64,000 nt of DNA from positions 3,642,501 to 3,706,500 of the forward strand of contig NZ_CP109073.1 in NCBI RefSeq assembly GCF_035917415.1, written 5' to 3'. Below, piece by piece: positions 47,134-57,819 of this stretch. The notes beneath the pieces were generated by a model that saw nothing but the letters and a program-made list of their open reading frames with translations, was not told where the DNA came from and did no database searches. Position numbers and translations under genes: made by a program. The DNA is from Streptomyces sp. NBC_01803 (GTDB taxonomy: Bacteria > Actinomycetota > Actinomycetes > Streptomycetales > Streptomycetaceae). Position 1 is the stretch's first letter. The number at the start of each line of letters is the position of its first letter.

Positions 47134-48491
47134 CCACCATGTCCGAAGTGACCGAGATCGACCCGGAGAAGCTGCTCTCCCCGGTGCTGTCGGCGTTCTG
47201 GGACCAGCCCGGGTCCTGGACCCTCGACGTCTACCGTGCGCACGGCGGCTACCGGGGCATGGCCAAGGCGCTGGCGATGCCGCCGGACGACGTCATCGCC
47301 TATGTGAAGGAGGCCGGGCTGCGCGGGCGCGGCGGCGCCGGCTTCCCGACCGGCATGAAGTGGCAGTTCATCCCGCAGGGCGACGACAAGCCGCACTACC
47401 TCGTGGTCAACGCCGACGAGTCCGAGCCGGGCACCTGCAAGGACATCCCGCTGCTCTACGCCAACCCGCACGCCCTCATCGAGGGCATCGTGATCGCCTG
47501 TCACGCCATCCGCTCGAACCACGCCTTCATCTACCTGCGCGGTGAGGTCGTCCCCGTGCTGCGCCGGCTCCAGTCCGCCGTGGCCGAGGCATACGCCGCG
47601 GGCTACCTCGGCGAGGGCGCCCTCGGCGCCGGGGGCGGCCTGGACATCACCGTCCACGCCGGCGCCGGCGCGTACATCTGCGGCGAGGAAACGGCGCTGC
47701 TGGACTCGCTGGAGGGCCGGCGCGGCCAGCCCAGGCTCCGCCCGCCCTTCCCGGCCGTGGCGGGCCTGTACGCCTGCCCCACCGTGGTGAACAACGTGGA
47801 GTCCATCGCCTCGGTTCCCGCGATCATGGACCGGGGCAAGGAGTGGTTCCGCTCCATGGGCACCGAGAAGTCCCCCGGCTTCACGCTCTACTCGCTCTCC
47901 GGGCACGTGGTCCGCCCCGGCCAGTACGAGGCGCCGCTCGGCGTCACGCTCCGCGAACTGCTCCGGATGAGCGGCGGCATCCGGCCCGGCCACCGGCTGA
48001 AGTTCTGGACGCCGGGCGGCTCCTCGACGCCGATGTTCACCGAGGAGCACCTCGACGTCCCCCTCGACTACGAGGGCGTGGGCGCGGCCGGCTCCATGCT
48101 CGGCACCAAGGCGCTCCAGTGCTTCGACGAGACGGTCTGCGTGGTGCGGGCCGTCACCCGGTGGACCGAGTTCTACGCCCACGAGTCCTGCGGCAAGTGC
48201 ACGCCCTGCCGCGAGGGCACCTACTGGCTGGTCCAGCTGCTGCGCGACATCGAGGCGGGCAAGGCGCTGCTCAGCGACATCGACAAGATCGCGGACATCG
48301 CCGACAACATCAACGGCAAGTCCTTCTGCGCCCTGGGCGACGGCGCCGCCGCGCCCATCTTCTCCTCGCTGAAGCACTTCCGCGACGAGTACGAGCGGCA
48401 CATCACCGGGGGCGGCTGTCCCTTCGACCCGGCCCGGTCCACCGCCTGGGCGGACCAGGGCCAGCAAGCACACCAGGAGGTGAGCACGTGA
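47130..48491 (+). CDS. nuoF: NADH-quinone oxidoreductase subunit F
   Basis: 453 residues, the NADH- and FMN-binding subunit. The glycine loop is [10 protein letters not shown] (66-75), and the N3 cluster ligands are Cys354, Cys357, Cys360 (ESCGKCTPC) and Cys400. GTG 47130 overlaps the nuoE stop; ATG 47139 is possible. The stop overlaps nuoG by 4 bp. Confidence 0.97.
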   Translation: MTTMSEVTEIDPEKLLSPVLSAFWDQPGSWTLDVYRAHGGYRGMAKALAMPPDDVIAYVKEAGLRGRGGAGFPTGMKWQFIPQGDDKPHYLVVNADESEPGTCKDIPLLYANPHALIEGIVIACHAIRSNHAFIYLRGEVVPVLRRLQSAVAEAYAAGYLGEGALGAGGGLDITVHAGAGAYICGEETALLDSLEGRRGQPRLRPPFPAVAGLYACPTVVNNVESIASVPAIMDRGKEWFRSMGTEKSPGFTLYSLSGHVVRPGQYEAPLGVTLRELLRMSGGIRPGHRLKFWTPGGSSTPMFTEEHLDVPLDYEGVGAAGSMLGTKALQCFDETVCVVRAVTRWTEFYAHESCGKCTPCREGTYWLVQLLRDIEAGKALLSDIDKIADIADNINGKSFCALGDGAAAPIFSSLKHFRDEYERHITGGGCPFDPARSTAWADQGQQAHQEVST

Positions 48492-50980
48492 CGGTCACCA
48501 CCGACGCCGAGACCGCCGCCAAGCAGGAGGACCTCGTCACGCTGACGATCGACGGCATCGAGATCTCCGTGCCCAAGGGCACCCTGGTGATCCGCGCCGC
48601 CGAGCGGCTGGGCATCGAGATCCCCCGCTTCTGCGACCACCCCCTGCTGGACCCGGTGGGCGCCTGCCGCCAGTGCATCGTGGAGGTCGAGGGCCAGCGC
48701 AAGCCGATGGCCTCCTGCACCATCACCTGCACCGACGGCATGGTCGTCAAGACGCAGCTCACCTCGCCCGTCGCCGAGAAGTCGCAGCGCGGCGTGATGG
48801 AGCTGCTGCTGATCAACCACCCGCTGGACTGTCCGGTCTGCGACAAGGGCGGCGAGTGCCCGCTGCAGAACCAGGCGATGACGGCGGGCGCCCCGGAGAC
48901 CCGGTTCGACGGCGTCAAGCGGACCTACGAGAAGCCGGTGCCGATCTCCACCCAGGTGCTGCTCGACCGCGAGCGGTGCGTGCTGTGCGCGCGCTGCACC
49001 CGGTTCTCCCAGCAGATCGCGGGTGACCCGATGATCGAGCTGCTCGACCGGGGCGCGCTCCAGCAGGTCGGGACCGGCGAGGGCGACCCGTTCCAGTCGT
49101 ACTTCTCGGGCAACACCATCCAGATCTGCCCGGTCGGCGCGCTGACCTCCGCCGCCTACCGCTTCCGCTCCCGCCCCTTCGATCTGGTCTCCTCGCCCAG
49201 CGTCTGCGAGCACTGCGCGGGCGGCTGCGCCACCCGCACCGACCACCGGCGCGGCAAGGTGATGCGGCGGCTGGCGGCCGAGGATCCCGAGGTCAACGAG
49301 GAGTGGATCTGCGACAAGGGCCGCTTCGCGTTCCGCTACGCCCAGCAGCCGGACCGGCTGACCGGGCCGCTGGTGCGCAACGCCGCGACCGGTGAGCTGG
49401 AGCCCGCGAGCTGGCCGGAGGCGCTGCGCGCCGCCGCCGCCGGGCTGACCGCGGCCCGGGCCGGCGGCGCGGCCGTGCTGACCGGTGGCCGGCTCACCGT
49501 CGAGGACGCTTACGCCTACGCCAAGTTCGCCCGGGTCGCGCTCGCCACCAACGACATCGACTTCCGGGCCAGGGCACACAGCGCCGAGGAGGCCGCGTTC
49601 CTCGCCTCCCGGGTCGCCGGGCGCGGCCTGGCGCTGGCCGGGGAAGGGGTGACCTACCGGGCGCTGGAGGCCGCGCCCGCCGTGGTGCTGGCCGGCTTCG
49701 AGTCCGAGGAGGAGGCGCCCGGCGTCTTCCTGCGGCTGCGTAAGGCCAACCGCAAGCACGGCCAGCGGATCTTCGCCATCGCCACCCACGTCACCCGCGG
49801 CCTGGCCAAGACCGGCGGCACGCTGCTGCCCGCCGCCCCCGGCACCGAGCCCGCCTGGCTGAACGCGCTGGCCGACGGCGACGCTCCGGACGAGCGCGGG
49901 CGGCGGGCCGCCGAGGCGCTGCGCGCCCCCGGCACGGTGCTGATCGTCGGGGAGCGGCTCGCCACCGTGCCCGGCGCCTTCACCGCGGCGGTCGCCGCCG
50001 CCGCGGCCACCGGCGCCCAGCTGCTGTGGATTCCGCGCCGGGCCGGTGAGCGCGGCGCGATCGAGGTCGGCGCCCTGCCCGGCCTGCTGCCCGGCGGACG
50101 TCCCGAGTCCTCCGGCCGCGCCCGTCAGGAGGTGGCCGTCGCCTGGGGCGTCGCGTCCCTGCCCGACCGGCCGGGCCGGGACACCGGCCAGATCGTGGAG
50201 GCCGCGGCGGACGGCGGCATCCGCGCCCTGGTGGTGGCCGGCGTCGAGGTGGCCGACCTGCCCGACCCGGCCCGCGCCCGCGCCGCGCTGGACGCGGTGG
50301 CGAGCGACGGCTTCCTGGTCAGCCTCGAACTGCGGCCGACCGAGGTCACCGAGCGGGCTCACGTGGTGCTGCCGGTGGCCGCCGTGGTCGAGAAGGGCGG
50401 CACGTTCCTCAACTGGGAGGGCCGCGCCCGGCCGTTCTCGCCCGCCATCCAGCCCGCCCAGATGACGCGCCGGCTGGTGCAGAGCGACGCCCGCGCGCTG
50501 CACATGCTCGCCGACGCCATGGACGTCCACCTCGGCCTGCCGGACCTGCGCACCATCAGGCAGGAGCTGGACGGACTGGCCGACTGGCGCGGCGACCTGC
50601 CGCTCGGCCCGACCACGACGCCCACCGAGCTGCCCGCGCCCGGACCGGGCGAGGCCGTGCTCGCCGGGCACCGGCTGCTGCTCGACCAGGGCGTGCTCCA
50701 GGTCGGCGACGACGCGCTGGCCGGCACCCGGCACGCCGCGGTCGCCCGGCTCTCCCCCGCCACCGCCCGCGAGGCGGGCGTCGAGGACGGCGGCGCGCTG
50801 ACCGTCACCGGGCCCGCCGGGAGCGTCACGCTGCCGCTCGCGGTGACCGGGGAGATGCCCGACCGCGTGGTCTGGATCCCGCTCAACTCCACGGGGTCCG
50901 GCGCCCACGAGGACCTGGGCACCGGTCCGGGACACGTCGTCCGCATCGCCAACGAGGCCACCGAGGAGGTGAGCGCGTGA
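48488..50980 (+). CDS. nuoG: NADH-quinone oxidoreductase subunit G
   Basis: 830 residues. 2Fe-2S ligands are Cys49, Cys60, Cys63, Cys77; the His-Cys3 cluster is His111, Cys115, Cys118, Cys124; the next 4Fe-4S is Cys164, Cys167, Cys170, Cys214. The extra N7-type ligands Cys240, Cys243, Cys247 and one near 275 are also present. The C-terminal molybdopterin-like domain carries no cofactor in this family. It overlaps nuoH. Confidence 0.97.
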   Translation: MTVTTDAETAAKQEDLVTLTIDGIEISVPKGTLVIRAAERLGIEIPRFCDHPLLDPVGACRQCIVEVEGQRKPMASCTITCTDGMVVKTQLTSPVAEKSQRGVMELLLINHPLDCPVCDKGGECPLQNQAMTAGAPETRFDGVKRTYEKPVPISTQVLLDRERCVLCARCTRFSQQIAGDPMIELLDRGALQQVGTGEGDPFQSYFSGNTIQICPVGALTSAAYRFRSRPFDLVSSPSVCEHCAGGCATRTDHRRGKVMRRLAAEDPEVNEEWICDKGRFAFRYAQQPDRLTGPLVRNAATGELEPASWPEALRAAAAGLTAARAGGAAVLTGGRLTVEDAYAYAKFARVALATNDIDFRARAHSAEEAAFLASRVAGRGLALAGEGVTYRALEAAPAVVLAGFESEEEAPGVFLRLRKANRKHGQRIFAIATHVTRGLAKTGGTLLPAAPGTEPAWLNALADGDAPDERGRRAAEALRAPGTVLIVGERLATVPGAFTAAVAAAAATGAQLLWIPRRAGERGAIEVGALPGLLPGGRPESSGRARQEVAVAWGVASLPDRPGRDTGQIVEAAADGGIRALVVAGVEVADLPDPARARAALDAVASDGFLVSLELRPTEVTERAHVVLPVAAVVEKGGTFLNWEGRARPFSPAIQPAQMTRRLVQSDARALHMLADAMDVHLGLPDLRTIRQELDGLADWRGDLPLGPTTTPTELPAPGPGEAVLAGHRLLLDQGVLQVGDDALAGTRHAAVARLSPATAREAGVEDGGALTVTGPAGSVTLPLAVTGEMPDRVVWIPLNSTGSGAHEDLGTGPGHVVRIANEATEEVSA

Positions 50981-52353
50981 TGATCCTGGCGCAGGAGCCG
51001 GACCTGTCGATGTTCGGCGACGACCCGTTCTGGCTGGTCCTGATCAAAGCGGTCTTCTGCTTCGCGTTCCTGATGGGCTGCGTGCTCATCAGCATCGTCA
51101 TGGAGCGCAAGGTGCTCGGCTGGATGCAGCTGCGCATCGGCCCCAACCGGCACGGCCCCTGGGGCATGCTCCAGTCGCTCGCCGACGGCGTGAAGCTGAT
51201 GCTCAAGGAGGACATCACCGTCCGGGGCGCCGACAAGGCGCTGTACATCCTGGCGCCGATCCTCGCCGCCGTGCCCGCGTTCATGGCGATCGCGGTGATC
51301 CCGTTCGGCCCGGCCGACCACCCGGTCAGCGTCTTCGGCACCCGGACCGTGCTCCAGCTCACCGACCTCCCGGTCGCGCTGCTGTACGTGCTGGCCACCG
51401 CGGCGATCGCCGTCTACGGCACGGTCCTCGCCGGCTGGTCGTCCAACTCGACCTACCCGCTGCTGGGCGGCGTGCGGGCCACGGCGCAGATCATCTCCTA
51501 CGAGGTCGCGATGGGTCTGTCCTTCGCGGCGGTCTTCCTCTACTCCGGCTCGATGTCCACCTCGGCCATCGTGGACGCGCAGGACGACCGGTGGTTCGTG
51601 ATCCTGCTGCCGGTCTCGTTCCTCATCTACATGATCGCGATGGTCGGCGAGGCCCACCGGCCGCCGTTCGACATGCCGGAGTCCGAGGGCGACCTCGTCG
51701 GCGGGTATCTCACGGAGTACTCGTCGATCAAGTTCGCCTTCTTCATGCTCTCCGAGTACATCCACACCGTCACGGTCTCCGCCCTGATGGTCACCCTCTT
51801 CCTCGGCGGCTGGCGGGCCCCGGCGCCGCTGAGCTTCTGGGAGAGCGCCAACACCGGCTGGTGGCCGCTGCTCTGGTTCACCGCCAAGCTCGTCTGCGTC
51901 ATCTTCTTCTTCGTCTGGATCCGCGGCGCGCTGCCCCGCGTGCGCTACGACCAGTTCATGGTGCTGGGCTGGAAGGTCCTCATCCCCATCGCCCTGGTCT
52001 GGCTGATGCTCGTCGCCACCGTCCGGGCGATGCAGAACGAGGACTACGAGTTCCGCGACATCGTGATGTGGGTGGCCGGCGGCGTGCTGCTCCTTCTCCT
52101 GCTCTCCTTCGTCGTGGACTTCTTCCGCGACCGCGCCGACCAGCGGCGCGAGGAGGCCGAGGCCGGCCGCCCGGAGGAGCCGTTCGACCCGATGGCCGGC
52201 GGCTATCCCGTGCCGCCGCTGCCGGGCCAGACCCTGCCGCCCGTGCCCCGCCGTCCCTCGCGGGCCGAGAAGGCCAAGGCGGCCGTCGCCGCCGACCCCC
52301 CCGGAGACACCGCCGGAAGCACCGAACCAGGAAGGGAGGGCGACGATGCCTGA
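50977..52353 (+). CDS. nuoH: NADH-quinone oxidoreductase subunit H
   Basis: 458 residues, eight transmembrane helices, with the quinone-tunnel motif [11 protein letters not shown] and [22 protein letters not shown]-terminal tail of about 60 residues (Pro/Arg/Ala-rich) goes beyond the E. coli length. GTG 50977 is followed directly by an ATG. It overlaps nuoI by 8 bp. Confidence 0.96.
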   Translation: MMILAQEPDLSMFGDDPFWLVLIKAVFCFAFLMGCVLISIVMERKVLGWMQLRIGPNRHGPWGMLQSLADGVKLMLKEDITVRGADKALYILAPILAAVPAFMAIAVIPFGPADHPVSVFGTRTVLQLTDLPVALLYVLATAAIAVYGTVLAGWSSNSTYPLLGGVRATAQIISYEVAMGLSFAAVFLYSGSMSTSAIVDAQDDRWFVILLPVSFLIYMIAMVGEAHRPPFDMPESEGDLVGGYLTEYSSIKFAFFMLSEYIHTVTVSALMVTLFLGGWRAPAPLSFWESANTGWWPLLWFTAKLVCVIFFFVWIRGALPRVRYDQFMVLGWKVLIPIALVWLMLVATVRAMQNEDYEFRDIVMWVAGGVLLLLLLSFVVDFFRDRADQRREEAEAGRPEEPFDPMAGGYPVPPLPGQTLPPVPRRPSRAEKAKAAVAADPPGDTAGSTEPGREGDDA

Positions 52354-52975
52354 GATCCACAATCCCGTGGGCGGCTTCGGCGTGACCTTCAAGGCCATGT
52401 TCAAGAAGCGGCTCACCGAGCAGTACCCGGAGGAGAAGAAGCCGACCGCGCCTCGCTTCCACGGTCGCCACCAGCTCAACCGGCACCCGGACGGCCTGGA
52501 GAAGTGCATCGGCTGCGAGCTGTGCGCCTGGGCGTGTCCGGCGGACGCCATCTACGTGGAGGGCGCGGACAACACCGAGGAGGAGCGGTACTCCCCGGGC
52601 GAGCGCTACGGCCGCGTCTACCAGATCAACTATCTGCGCTGCATCCTGTGCGGCCTGTGCGTGGAGGCGTGCCCCACCCGCGCGCTCACCATGACCAACG
52701 ACTACGAGCTCGCCGACCGGACCCGCGCCTCCCTCATCTACACCAAGGAAGAGCTGTTGGCCGGCCTGGAGGACACCATGGTCGCCCCGCCGCACGCCAT
52801 GTACCCCGGCACCGACGAGCAGGCGTACTACCGGGGCGAGGTGCGCGGCGCGGCCCCCGGCACCGTCCGGCAGCCCGTCACCGGCGAGCAGCTCGCCGAG
52901 GACGACGCCGTGGCCGCCGCCACCCGGCTGCACGACCCGGCCACCGACCGCGGCTCCTCGGAGGTGGAGGCATGA
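52346..52975 (+). CDS. nuoI: NADH-quinone oxidoreductase subunit I
   Basis: 209 residues. Two 4Fe-4S motifs: Cys54, Cys57, Cys60, Cys64 and Cys99, Cys102, Cys105, Cys109. Carries clusters N6a/N6b. The C-terminal 60 residues after the ferredoxin fold are actinobacterial extra. It overlaps nuoJ by 4 bp (ATGA). Confidence 0.97.
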   Translation: MPEIHNPVGGFGVTFKAMFKKRLTEQYPEEKKPTAPRFHGRHQLNRHPDGLEKCIGCELCAWACPADAIYVEGADNTEEERYSPGERYGRVYQINYLRCILCGLCVEACPTRALTMTNDYELADRTRASLIYTKEELLAGLEDTMVAPPHAMYPGTDEQAYYRGEVRGAAPGTVRQPVTGEQLAEDDAVAAATRLHDPATDRGSSEVEA

Positions 52976-53859
52976 GCGCCCTCGCCACCGCCCTCGCGGC
53001 GGAGACATCCACCTCGACCGGCGAGGCCGTGCAGTTCTGGCTGCTGGGCCCGCTGGCCGTGGCGGGCGGGCTCGGCACCGTGCTGATGCGCCGCGCGGTG
53101 CACTCGGCGCTCTGCCTGGCCGGCACGATGGTGATCCTGGCGACGTTCTACCTCGCCAACGGCGCCTACTTCCTCGGCATGGTGCAGATCGTCGTCTACA
53201 CCGGCGCGGTCATGATGCTGTTCCTCTTCGTCCTGATGCTCGTCGGCGTCAGCAGCGCCGACTCGCTCAAGGAGACCCTGAAGGGGCAGCGCTGGCTGGC
53301 CGCCGGCTGCGGGCTCGGGCTCGGCATCCTGCTGATCGCCGGCATCGGCCAGGCGTCCGTCGGCTCCTTCACCGGCCTGTCCCGCGCCAACGCCGACGGC
53401 AACGTCCAGGGCCTGGCCTCGCTCCTCTTCACCCGCTACGTGGTGGCGTTCGAGGTGACCGGCGTCCTGCTGACCATCGCCGCCGTCGGCGCCACGCTGC
53501 TGACGCATCGTGAGCGGATCGAGCGGACCAAGAGCCAACGCGAGCAGGCCGAGGAGCGCGTGCGCGGCGACCACCTGCCGCCGCTGCCCGCGCCCGGCGT
53601 CTACGCCCGGCACAACGCGGTCGACCTCCCCGGCCTGCTGCCCGACGGCACCGCCGCCGAGCTGACCATGAACGAGACGCTGCGCGGCCGGGGCCAGATC
53701 CGCGAGGTGCAGCGGCAGTCGGTGGCCGATGTGGCGGCGCTGGAGAACCGCGCCGCCCGCTATCACGGGCAGGCGTACCTGCCCGCCCCCAAGGCCCCGG
53801 CCATCGAGAGCACGGACGGTTCCGACACCGCCGAGGACGCCGAGGAGGTCCGCCAGTGA
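52972..53859 (+). CDS. nuoJ: NADH-quinone oxidoreductase subunit J
   Basis: 295 residues. The membrane part (residues 1-180, five helices) includes [22 protein letters not shown], the pi-bulge helix involved in coupling. A hydrophilic tail of about 110 residues follows, absent from E. coli NuoJ, with repeated charged helices. It overlaps nuoK by 4 bp. Confidence 0.95.
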   Translation: MSALATALAAETSTSTGEAVQFWLLGPLAVAGGLGTVLMRRAVHSALCLAGTMVILATFYLANGAYFLGMVQIVVYTGAVMMLFLFVLMLVGVSSADSLKETLKGQRWLAAGCGLGLGILLIAGIGQASVGSFTGLSRANADGNVQGLASLLFTRYVVAFEVTGVLLTIAAVGATLLTHRERIERTKSQREQAEERVRGDHLPPLPAPGVYARHNAVDLPGLLPDGTAAELTMNETLRGRGQIREVQRQSVADVAALENRAARYHGQAYLPAPKAPAIESTDGSDTAEDAEEVRQ

Positions 53860-54155
53860 ACCCGGAGAACTACCTCTTCCTGGCCGCCCTGCTGTTCACG
53901 CTCGGCGCCAGCGGAGTCCTGCTGCGGCGCAACGCGATCGTGGTGTTCATGTGCGTGGAGCTGATGCTCAACGCCGCCAACCTCTCGCTGGTCACCTTCT
54001 CCCGCATGCACGGCAACCTCGACGGCCAGATCATGGCCTTCTTCGTCATGGTCGTGGCCGCCGCCGAGGTCGTGGTGGGGCTGGCCGTCATCGTCACCGT
54101 CTACCGTTCCCGCCACTCGGCCTCGGTCGACGACGCCAGCCTGATGAAGCTCTAA
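53856..54155 (+). CDS. nuoK: NADH-quinone oxidoreductase subunit K
   Basis: 99 residues, three transmembrane helices, with the proton-path glutamate in the second helix ([17 protein letters not shown]). GTG start overlapping the nuoJ stop. It is MrpC-like. Confidence 0.96.
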   Translation: MNPENYLFLAALLFTLGASGVLLRRNAIVVFMCVELMLNAANLSLVTFSRMHGNLDGQIMAFFVMVVAAAEVVVGLAVIVTVYRSRHSASVDDASLMKL

Positions 54156-54168
54156 AGGGGTCAGAACA

Positions 54169-56064
54169 GTGGAGTCATTGATCGGACTGCTGGTCGGCGC
54201 GCCACTTCTCGGCGCCGCCGTGCTCCTGGTGGGCGGGCGGCGCCTGGACCGCGTGGGCCACTGGCTGGCCACCGCGCTGGCCGCGACGTCGTTCGCCCTC
54301 GCCGCGGTGCTCTTCCTCGACCTGCTGGGCAAGGAGGGCGAGGAGCGCACGCTCCACGAGCACCTGTTCAGCTGGGTGCCGGTCGCCGACTTCCGGGCGG
54401 ACGTGGCGTTCCAGCTCGACCAGCTCTCGATGACCTTCGTGCTGCTGATCACGAGCGTGGGCACGCTGATCCACCTCTACTCGGTCGGCTACATGGCGCA
54501 CGACGAGCGGCGGCGGCGCTTCTTCGCCTATCTGAACCTCTTCCTCGGGGCGATGCTGCTGCTCGTCCTCGCCGACAACTACCTGCTGCTGTACGTCGGC
54601 TGGGAGGGCGTGGGCCTCGCCTCGTTCCTGTTGATCGGCTTCTGGCAGCACAAGCCGAGCGCGGCGACGGCGGCGAAGAAGGCGTTCATCGTCAACCGGG
54701 TCGGCGACGTCGGTCTGTCGATCGCGATCCTGCTGATGTTCACGACGTTCGGCACGTTCGCCTTCGAGCCGGTGCTCGGTGGCGCGACGGAGGCGAGCGA
54801 GGCCACGCTGACCGGCATCGGGCTGATGCTGCTGCTGGCCGCCTGCGGCAAGTCGGCGCAGGTGCCGCTCCAGTCCTGGCTCGGTGACGCGATGGAGGGC
54901 CCGACCCCCGTCTCGGCGCTGATCCACGCGGCGACGATGGTGACCGCGGGCGTGTACCTGGTGACCCGCTCCGGCGCGATCTTCAACGCCGCGCCGGACG
55001 CGCAGACCGTCGTGGTCACGGTCGGCGCGGTGACGCTGCTGTTCGGCGCGATCGTCGGGTGCGCGAAGGACGACATCAAGAAGGCCCTGGCCGGGTCCAC
55101 GATGTCGCAGATCGGCTACATGATGCTGGCCGCCGGCCTCGGTCCGCTCGGCTACGTCTTCGCGATCATGCACCTGGTCACGCACGGCTTCTTCAAGGCC
55201 GGGCTCTTCCTCGGCGCCGGCTCGGTCATGCACGCCATGAACGACGAGGTGGACATGCGGCGTTACGGCGCGTTGCGCAAGCACATGCCGGTCACCTTCG
55301 CCACGTTCGGCCTCGCCTATCTGGCCATCATCGGCTTCCCGTACCTGTCCGGCTTCTTCTCCAAGGACGAGATCATCTACGCCGGGTTCGCCAAGGGCGG
55401 CACCGAGGGCTGGATCCTCGGCGGCGTGATGCTGCTGGGCGCGGCGCTGACCGCGTACTACATGACGCGGATCATGCTGATGACGTTCTTCGGCGAGAAG
55501 CGGTGGCAGCCGGACGCGAACGGGCACGAGCCGCACCCGCACGAGGCGCCGCTCACCATGACGGTCCCGATGATCCTGCTGGCCTTCGGCTCGGTCTTCG
55601 CCGGCTTCCTGTTCGACTCGGGCGAGGCGTTCGTCCACTGGCTGGAGCCGGTCACCGGGCTGGCGCACGGCGACTCGCCCGTCAGCCACGGCACGGTCGG
55701 GCTGGCCGCGACCGCCGTGATGGTGGCGGGCGTGGCCGGGGCCTGGTTCCAGTACGGCCGCCGGCCGGTGCCGGTGGTCGCGCCGGCGGGCCGGCTGGCC
55801 ACCCGTGCGGCCCGGCGCGACCTGCTCCAGGACGACTTCAACCACGCCGCGTTCGTCACTCCGGGCAACTACCTCACCCGCGGTCTGGTCTACCTCGACC
55901 ACAAGCTGGTCGACGGTCTGGTCAACGGCACGGCCGCCTCGTTCGGCGGGCTGTCCGGGCGGCTGCGGCGGGTCCAGAACGGATTCGCCCGGTCGTACGC
56001 GGTCTCCATGTTCGGGGGAGCGGCAGTGCTCATCGCCGCGACCCTGCTGATGAGGGCGGTCTGA
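54169..56064 (+). CDS. nuoL: NADH-quinone oxidoreductase subunit L
   Basis: 631 residues, MrpA-type antiporter-like subunit with the lateral helix at the C-terminus. The [37 protein letters not shown] and [16 protein letters not shown] motifs ([12 protein letters not shown]) are present. GTG start; 13 bp after nuoK with aaagggg upstream. Confidence 0.96.
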   Translation: MESLIGLLVGAPLLGAAVLLVGGRRLDRVGHWLATALAATSFALAAVLFLDLLGKEGEERTLHEHLFSWVPVADFRADVAFQLDQLSMTFVLLITSVGTLIHLYSVGYMAHDERRRRFFAYLNLFLGAMLLLVLADNYLLLYVGWEGVGLASFLLIGFWQHKPSAATAAKKAFIVNRVGDVGLSIAILLMFTTFGTFAFEPVLGGATEASEATLTGIGLMLLLAACGKSAQVPLQSWLGDAMEGPTPVSALIHAATMVTAGVYLVTRSGAIFNAAPDAQTVVVTVGAVTLLFGAIVGCAKDDIKKALAGSTMSQIGYMMLAAGLGPLGYVFAIMHLVTHGFFKAGLFLGAGSVMHAMNDEVDMRRYGALRKHMPVTFATFGLAYLAIIGFPYLSGFFSKDEIIYAGFAKGGTEGWILGGVMLLGAALTAYYMTRIMLMTFFGEKRWQPDANGHEPHPHEAPLTMTVPMILLAFGSVFAGFLFDSGEAFVHWLEPVTGLAHGDSPVSHGTVGLAATAVMVAGVAGAWFQYGRRPVPVVAPAGRLATRAARRDLLQDDFNHAAFVTPGNYLTRGLVYLDHKLVDGLVNGTAASFGGLSGRLRRVQNGFARSYAVSMFGGAAVLIAATLLMRAV

Positions 56065-56074
56065 GAGGTCTCCT

Positions 56075-57703
56075 ATGTCATTTCCCCTGCTCACGGCCAC
56101 GGCTCTCACCCCGGCCCTCGGCGCGGTCGTCACCGCCGCCGTGCCCGCCGCGCGGCGCACCGCCGCCAAGTGGCTCGCCCTGCTGTTCTCGCTGGCGACG
56201 GTCGGCATGGCCGTCGCGGTGCTGCTGCGCTTCGACACCGACGCGGGCGCCGACCGCTTCCAGCTCACCGAGTCCCGGTCCTGGATCGAGGACTTCGGGG
56301 TCCGCTACGAGCTGGGCGTGGACGGCATCGGCGCGGTGCTGATCGCGCTGACCGCGGTGCTGGTCCCGTTCCTCATCGGCGCCGGCTGGAACGACGCCGA
56401 CGAGGCCGAGGGCGAGGCGTCGGTGACCCGGCGGTGGCGGCCCACCCAGGGCTTCTTCGCGCTGATGCTCATGGTCGAGGCGATGGTCATCATGTCCTTC
56501 GCCGCCACCGACATCTTCCTCTTCTACATCTTCTTCGAAGCCATGCTCATCCCGATGTACTTCCTCATCGGCGGCTTCGGGGACCGGGCCGGCGGGCTGG
56601 ACGAGGAGGGGCAGTCGCGCCAGCGGTCGTACGCGGCCGTCAAGTTCCTCCTCTACAACCTGGCCGGCGGGCTGATCATGCTCGCCGCGGTGATCGGGCT
56701 GTACGTGGCGACCGCCGATCAGATGGAGGTGGGGACCTTCTCCCTCCAGGAGATCCTCCAGGCCCGCGCCTCCGGCGAGCTGGATCTGGCGACCAGCACC
56801 GAACGGTGGCTGTTCCTGGGCTTCTTCGTCGCCTTCGCCATCAAGGCGCCGCTGTGGCCGCTGCACACCTGGCTGCCCAACGCCATGGGCGAGGCCACGG
56901 CACCGGTCGCCGTGCTGATCACCGCCGTCGTGGACAAGGTCGGCACTTTCGCGATGCTCCGCTTCTGCCTCGGGCTCTTCCCCGAGGCCAGTGACTGGGC
57001 CACCCCGGTCGTGCTCGTGCTGGCGCTGATCAGCATCATCTACGGCGCGCTGCTGGCGCTGGGTCAGCGGGACATGAAGCGGCTGATCGCCTACGCGTCC
57101 GTCAGCCACTTCGGGTTCATCGTGCTGGGTGTCTTCGCGATGACCAGCCAGGGGCAGGGCGGCGCCACGCTCTACATGATCAACCACGGCATCGCCACGG
57201 CCGCGCTGATGCTGGTCGCCGGGTTCCTGATCTCCCGGCGCGGCTCGCGGCTCATCGCCGACTACGGCGGCGTGCAGAAGACGGCGCCGGTGCTGGCCGG
57301 GACGTTCCTCATCGGCGGGCTGGCCACGCTGTCGCTGCCCGGCACGGGGCCCTTCATCAGTGAATTCCTGGTCCTGGTGGGCACGTTCAGCCGGCACCAG
57401 ACGGTCGGCATCATCGCCTGCGCCGGGATAGTGCTGGCGGCGCTGTACGTGCTGGTGCTCTACCAGCGCACCATGACGGGCCCCGTGAAGGCGGGCCTGG
57501 AGAAGCTGCCGGACCTGCGGGCGCGGGAGCTGGCGGTGGTCGCCCCGCTGATCGGGCTGCTGATCTTCCTCGGCGTCTACCCGAAGCCGCTCACCGACAT
57601 CGTCAACCCGGCGGTCGAGCACACCTTGTCCGACGTGGACCAGACCGATCCGGGACCACAGCACACCATCGCTGAGAACGCTGAAGTGGAGGCCACGCGG
57701 TGA
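56075..57703 (+). CDS. nuoM: NADH-quinone oxidoreductase subunit M
   Basis: 542 residues, antiporter-like, about 14 helices. It has the FFEAMLIPMYFLIG glutamate (Lys/Glu proton path), LHTWLPNAMGEATAPVAVL and LPGTGPFISEF. It ends with a charged tail (DVDQTDPGPQHTIAE). Its stop codon overlaps a small ORF (GTGA) rather than nuoN directly. Confidence 0.96.
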   Translation: MSFPLLTATALTPALGAVVTAAVPAARRTAAKWLALLFSLATVGMAVAVLLRFDTDAGADRFQLTESRSWIEDFGVRYELGVDGIGAVLIALTAVLVPFLIGAGWNDADEAEGEASVTRRWRPTQGFFALMLMVEAMVIMSFAATDIFLFYIFFEAMLIPMYFLIGGFGDRAGGLDEEGQSRQRSYAAVKFLLYNLAGGLIMLAAVIGLYVATADQMEVGTFSLQEILQARASGELDLATSTERWLFLGFFVAFAIKAPLWPLHTWLPNAMGEATAPVAVLITAVVDKVGTFAMLRFCLGLFPEASDWATPVVLVLALISIIYGALLALGQRDMKRLIAYASVSHFGFIVLGVFAMTSQGQGGATLYMINHGIATAALMLVAGFLISRRGSRLIADYGGVQKTAPVLAGTFLIGGLATLSLPGTGPFISEFLVLVGTFSRHQTVGIIACAGIVLAALYVLVLYQRTMTGPVKAGLEKLPDLRARELAVVAPLIGLLIFLGVYPKPLTDIVNPAVEHTLSDVDQTDPGPQHTIAENAEVEATR

Positions 57704-57819
57704 ACGACGAGCGCGCGGCCGCCGGGCCGCGGACATCGACGACGGCCGCGCCGAGCCGCGCGACCGACAGTGTCATGAGCCGCTGCCGCGGCGGGGCGAA
57801 CGTGGGAGGCACAGCATGA
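57700..57819 (+). CDS. Possible 39-residue protein between nuoM and nuoN
   Basis: GTG 57700 overlaps the nuoM stop by 4 bp and TGA 57817-57819 overlaps the nuoN ATG by 4 bp (ATGA). GGAGG lies 7 nt before the GTG, inside the end of nuoM. So the open frame fills the gap exactly, in the same coupling style as other nuo junctions. The product (MNDERAAAG..., 39 residues, one Cys, Arg/Ala/Thr-rich) shows no domain or membrane segment. It may be a translated spacer that carries ribosomes to nuoN, or a real small subunit; I cannot decide. Confidence 0.45.
   Translation: MNDERAAAGPRTSTTAAPSRATDSVMSRCRGGANVGGTA

Noticed and set aside
48221..50935. 904-codon minus-strand ORF opposite nuoG
   Set aside because: Antisense shadow of a high-GC gene; composition is Gly/Arg/Ala-rich without domains, and nuoG motifs on the plus strand are unmistakable.
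54175..56268. 697-codon minus-strand ORF opposite nuoL
   Set aside because: Shadow frame; no recognisable motif, and it runs across the nuoL/nuoM boundary.
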